A stretch of 64,000 nucleotides of DNA, taken from assembly GCF_013433315.1 (NCBI RefSeq), contig NZ_WXVV01000010.1, positions 1 to 64,000 of the forward strand, given 5' to 3'. The notes under the pieces were generated by a model. The model did no database searches, was not told where the DNA came from, and saw only the letters and a program-made list of their open reading frames with translations. Both the position numbers and the translations under genes were made by a program. The stretch is from Pseudomonas crudilactis. GTDB lineage: Bacteria > Pseudomonadota > Gammaproteobacteria > Pseudomonadales > Pseudomonadaceae. Below, one piece after another: positions 61,451 to 64,000 of this stretch (positions are counted from its first letter, which is position 1; each line of letters opens with the position of its first letter).

Positions 61451-62733
61451 TGGCGGTCAATCGGCGCAATTTTCTGCTTGGCACTTTGGGGGTCGGCGCT
61501 TTGTTGGTGGGGGTTGGCGCGTGGCTGCGACCGGGCGATCGAGGCGCGCCGTACAGCGAATATTTCCGCTCACTGAACAAAGAGTTGAGGGGTAAAGGGC
61601 CTATGCGCCCGGTGCTGCTGATCGATCTCGATCGTCTCGATCACAACATTGATGTGGTGATGCAGTCGGTCAAACGCGGTGGTAAACACCTGCGGCTGGT
61701 GGAGAAGTCGCTGCCCGCGCCGGGGCTATTGAGCTACATCGCGCAACGTGCCGGCACGCAAAAGCTGATGTCGTTTCATCAGCCGTTTCTCAATCACGAT
61801 GCGCAGGTGTTTCCGCAGTCCGACATTCTGCTCGGCAAGCCGTTGCCGGTGCGTTCGGCAGAGCTGTTTTATCAAGCCCACAAAGGCTCGTTCGATCCTG
61901 CGAAACAACTGCAATGGTTGCTCGACGGCCCCGAACGTTTGCAGCAATACCTTGCGCTGGCTCAAGGACTGGGCACACGGATGCGCATCAACATCGAACT
62001 GGATGTCGGCCTGCATCGCGGTGGGGTCAGTGATGTGAATGTCCTTGGGCAGATGTTTACGCTGATCAGCGCGAACCCCCAACATCTGGAGTTCGCCGGG
62101 TTCATGGGCTACGACCCGTTCGTGGGCATGGGGGTGCCGGGGATTCTTGGCTCGCCCGAGGAACTGTTTGCCAAGGTCATGGTGATTTATCAGCGTTGCG
62201 TGGATTTCACCCGCCAGCAGTTTCCCGCGTTGTGGCACGACGGCTTGTGCCTGAATACCGCCGGCAGCCCGAGTTATCGCATTCACGAAAACGAAAAGCT
62301 CAGCAGCGAGGTTTCCGTGGGCACGGCGATGCTCAAACCAACTCACTACGATTTGCCATCGCTCAGCGAGCACGTCCCCGCGACTTACATCGCTACGCCC
62401 GTGTTGAAAAGCACTGGCGCGGTAAACATTCCGGCGCTGGATGACAAGTCGAAGCTGTTTTCGTGGTGGGACCAGAATCAGCGCCAGACCTTCTTCATCT
62501 ATGGCGGTAACTGGATGGCCGAGTTCGAATCGCCCGCTGGTTTGCAAAGCAACGGCGTGTATGGTCGCAGCTCCAATCAGGAAATGGTCAACGGCTCCAA
62601 TGCCGTCGGCCTCACTGTGGAAGACCAGGTGTTCCTGCGCCCGACCCAGACCGAAGCCGTACTCCTGCAATTTGGCGATTTGCTCGCCGTGCGCAACGGC
62701 AAAATCGTCGACACCTGGCCCGTCTACACCTGA
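61450..62733 (+). CDS. Tat-exported PLP-dependent fold-III enzyme (alanine racemase / D-threonine aldolase-like)
   Basis: A 427-residue protein with a twin-arginine-like signal (NRRNFLLGTLGVGALLVGVG), then an alanine-racemase-N-type barrel (PVLLIDLDRLDHNIDVVMQS; the Lys expected to hold PLP in LRLVEKSLPAPG) and a C-terminal beta domain (DQVFLRPTQTEAVLLQFGD). Family members of the DSD1/D-threonine aldolase type act on D-amino or D-hydroxyamino acids; the reaction here is unknown. PLP loading before export would fit Tat use. ATG overlaps the FAD-enzyme stop (TGATG). Confidence 0.82.
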   Translation: MAVNRRNFLLGTLGVGALLVGVGAWLRPGDRGAPYSEYFRSLNKELRGKGPMRPVLLIDLDRLDHNIDVVMQSVKRGGKHLRLVEKSLPAPGLLSYIAQRAGTQKLMSFHQPFLNHDAQVFPQSDILLGKPLPVRSAELFYQAHKGSFDPAKQLQWLLDGPERLQQYLALAQGLGTRMRINIELDVGLHRGGVSDVNVLGQMFTLISANPQHLEFAGFMGYDPFVGMGVPGILGSPEELFAKVMVIYQRCVDFTRQQFPALWHDGLCLNTAGSPSYRIHENEKLSSEVSVGTAMLKPTHYDLPSLSEHVPATYIATPVLKSTGAVNIPALDDKSKLFSWWDQNQRQTFFIYGGNWMAEFESPAGLQSNGVYGRSSNQEMVNGSNAVGLTVEDQVFLRPTQTEAVLLQFGDLLAVRNGKIVDTWPVYT

Positions 62734-62755
62734 CCCCAAATCACCACAAATCCCC

Positions 62756-62846
62756 TTGTGGGAGCGAGCTTGCTCGCGAAGGCGTCCTGTCAGTCACCTT
62801 CTACTCGACTGGCACGCCGCTTTCGCGAGCAAGCTCGCTCCCACAG
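62756..62846. repeat. REP doublet (REPIN-like), outward orientation
   Basis: GTGGGAGCGAGCTTGCTCGC and the inverted copy GCGAGCAAGCTCGCTCCCAC are separated by about 47 bp, in the same arrangement as 48246-48335. It lies 23 bp after the PLP-enzyme gene. Confidence 0.9.
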
Positions 62847-63006
62847 GGTTTTGTGTTGTCTGTTAAATCCAGATCAATTCTGTAATGAAGCTTTTATGAC
62901 AAAAGTTCGGTAGCACATCGCCAGTCCGGTCATGCCTATGTAACGCGCTTGAGGGGCCCAACGGGGCGCTTTTCACAAGCCGAGGCGGGACGCCGGGAGT
63001 GAGGCA

Positions 63007-63618
63007 ATGGGGACTATGGAACGCTACTCGAAAGTGGGCATGCAGGAACTCGATCAACGCTTGTCGAAGATCGTCGAAGCCGCGCGCAAGAAGCCGGTTT
63101 CGGTGTATCGCTACGGCGCGCCGTGGGTCTGGATTGTCTCGCAGGATGACTGGCAGGGCGCCTTGAAAGAGGTGTCCAGTTACATTCCGCCGGGCCATTC
63201 GCTGGTGTTGCTGCGCCCGCAGATCGACGACTTGCTCGACGCCCACCGCGAACTCCTGCACGACCTCAATGCCGAGCCGGGCATGCTGATTCCCGCGCAA
63301 ACGGTGATGCACATCCTGCTCCTGCAACTGCTCTATTCGGTGCCCAGCGAGCAGCAACTGTATGAACAGCTTAATTACAACCTGCTGTTCCGCTGGTTCG
63401 TCGGCCTCGGCCTGAACCAGAAAGTCTGGAGCTTCAACGCCCTCAGTCGCGACATCGCCACGTTGCTCAACGAGCCGCGCGCGGTGCTGCTCATTCAAAA
63501 AATCATCGGCGAAGTGTTCTGCGGTGCCTTGCTGCAAATGCCCGAGTTCTCGCTGAACTTCGCGCTTTTGCACACATGGCTGGGCAAACACGCCTGCGCC
63601 TCGACAGCCAGCAATTGA
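63007..63618 (+). CDS. Phd-like antitoxin segment fused to a DUF772 transposase-like segment
   Basis: A 203-residue protein. Residues ~3-55 (VGMQELDQRLSKIVEAARKK, VSVYRYGAPWVWIVSQDDW) resemble the DNA-binding Phd/YefM antitoxin fold. Residues ~95-160 (LLLQLLYSVPSEQQLYEQLN, RWFVGL) resemble the DUF772 N-terminal helical domain of IS5-type transposases. No catalytic transposase core follows, so it is probably a regulator or DNA-binding protein. ATG 63007 has GGGAG seven bases upstream; ATG 63016 is an alternative. It ends 56 bp before the ShlB-like gene. Confidence 0.7.
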   Translation: MGTMERYSKVGMQELDQRLSKIVEAARKKPVSVYRYGAPWVWIVSQDDWQGALKEVSSYIPPGHSLVLLRPQIDDLLDAHRELLHDLNAEPGMLIPAQTVMHILLLQLLYSVPSEQQLYEQLNYNLLFRWFVGLGLNQKVWSFNALSRDIATLLNEPRAVLLIQKIIGEVFCGALLQMPEFSLNFALLHTWLGKHACASTASN

Positions 63619-63674
63619 CGCCATACACGCGGCGTTCGAAACGCCAACAGGTCATCGCGAATTCAGGGGGTAGT

Positions 63675-64000
63675 GTGGAACCGATTTTCAAGTCACGGCT
63701 GGCGCTGTGGGGCTGGCTGCTGGTGACGGCGGGCGCGCAGCCGGCATTGGCCGAGGAGGCCGCCAACAACTCGGCGGCGCAGCGTCTGGTCGACGTCAAC
63801 GAATACTTCGTGCGCGGCAACACCGTGCTCGATGCACGGGCGATCGAAGAGGCGGTATACCCGTTTCTCGGCCCGCAAAAAGCCCTCAGCGACATCGAAG
63901 GTGCGCGCGACGCCTTGCAGAAAGCCTATCAGGAACGCGGCTACCAATCGGTGTTCGTCGAGTTGCCGGAGCAAGCCGTGGCCGACGGTATCGTCTACCT
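63675..64000 (+). CDS. ShlB/FhaC-family two-partner secretion transporter (N-terminal part)
   Basis: The gene runs off the right edge after 108 codons. It starts with GTG (AGGGGG upstream) and has a signal peptide (LALWGWLLVTAGAQPALAEE) and the first POTRA-type domain (VNEYFVRGNTVLDARAIEEA, LSDIEGARDALQKAYQERGY). This matches the outer-membrane translocators of two-partner secretion systems, which export hemagglutinin/hemolysin or CdiA-type exoproteins. The exoprotein gene would lie beyond the window. Confidence 0.82.
   Translation, partial: MEPIFKSRLALWGWLLVTAGAQPALAEEAANNSAAQRLVDVNEYFVRGNTVLDARAIEEAVYPFLGPQKALSDIEGARDALQKAYQERGYQSVFVELPEQAVADGIVY

Overview
The window reads as the chromosome of a Pseudomonas of the fluorescens complex. 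The evidence is the family content (aguA/aguB, rlhA, yccA, a MHS-type MFS carrier, a DUF6124 pair), GC-rich codon use, REP/REPIN repeats of the type built on GTGGGAGCGAGC, and a second family of short repeats ending in GGGCTAGGGTGAGGGG. Species was not resolved. Most genes are ordinary metabolic, transport and regulatory genes with short intergenic gaps.

Layout. 1-7400: repeat array, PaaI-like thioesterase, GGDEF cyclase, zinc alcohol dehydrogenase, small envelope proteins, two MITE-like repeats, LysE exporter and a GAF histidine kinase. 7400-14800: TonB siderophore receptor, YghU-type GST, a LysR/hydrolase/GFA/membrane cluster, DUF2798 and cupin proteins. 15000-21530: TPP enzyme, DUF72, mntP with a Mn2+ yybP-ykoY riboswitch, and a QseBC-like two-component system divergent from PepSY and cytochrome b561 genes. 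21580-25530: three-gene cell-surface operon (BNR sialidase-like, membrane protein, LTA-synthase-like). 25600-34530: DUF1801, MHS carrier, a phosphonate/selenate-type ABC importer, RidA with divergent LysR, and an orphan radical SAM gene. 34470-40814: agmatine catabolism (LysR, aguA, aguB, polyamine-binding protein, Tat-exported second agmatine deiminase, GlxA/AraC regulator).

40815-43350 is the clearest accessory insertion. It carries an S-type pyocin-domain nuclease toxin and two paralogous probable immunity genes, bounded by an imperfect direct duplication (about 185 bp) of the 3' end of the glxA-like gene plus its downstream repeat. It is followed by a tandem DUF6124 pair whose first member has a long, strongly structured leader with mutually exclusive pairings.

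44616-59414: exported epoxide-hydrolase-like protein, tRNA-Gln, rlhA, RidA, GST with divergent LysR, cupin, acyltransferase, tRNA-Ser, yccA, cytochrome c-like protein, YceK-like lipoprotein, Lrp regulator with divergent EamA exporter, FUSC protein and a GapN-like dehydrogenase. 59689-62733: an exported redox operon (cytochrome c lipoprotein, Tat-exported FAD lactone-oxidase-like enzyme, Tat-exported PLP-fold enzyme). 63007-64000: a protein fusing a Phd-like antitoxin segment to a transposase-type DUF772 segment, then the start of a ShlB/FhaC two-partner secretion transporter cut by the window edge.

All family assignments come from reading the translated sequence; no database search was run.
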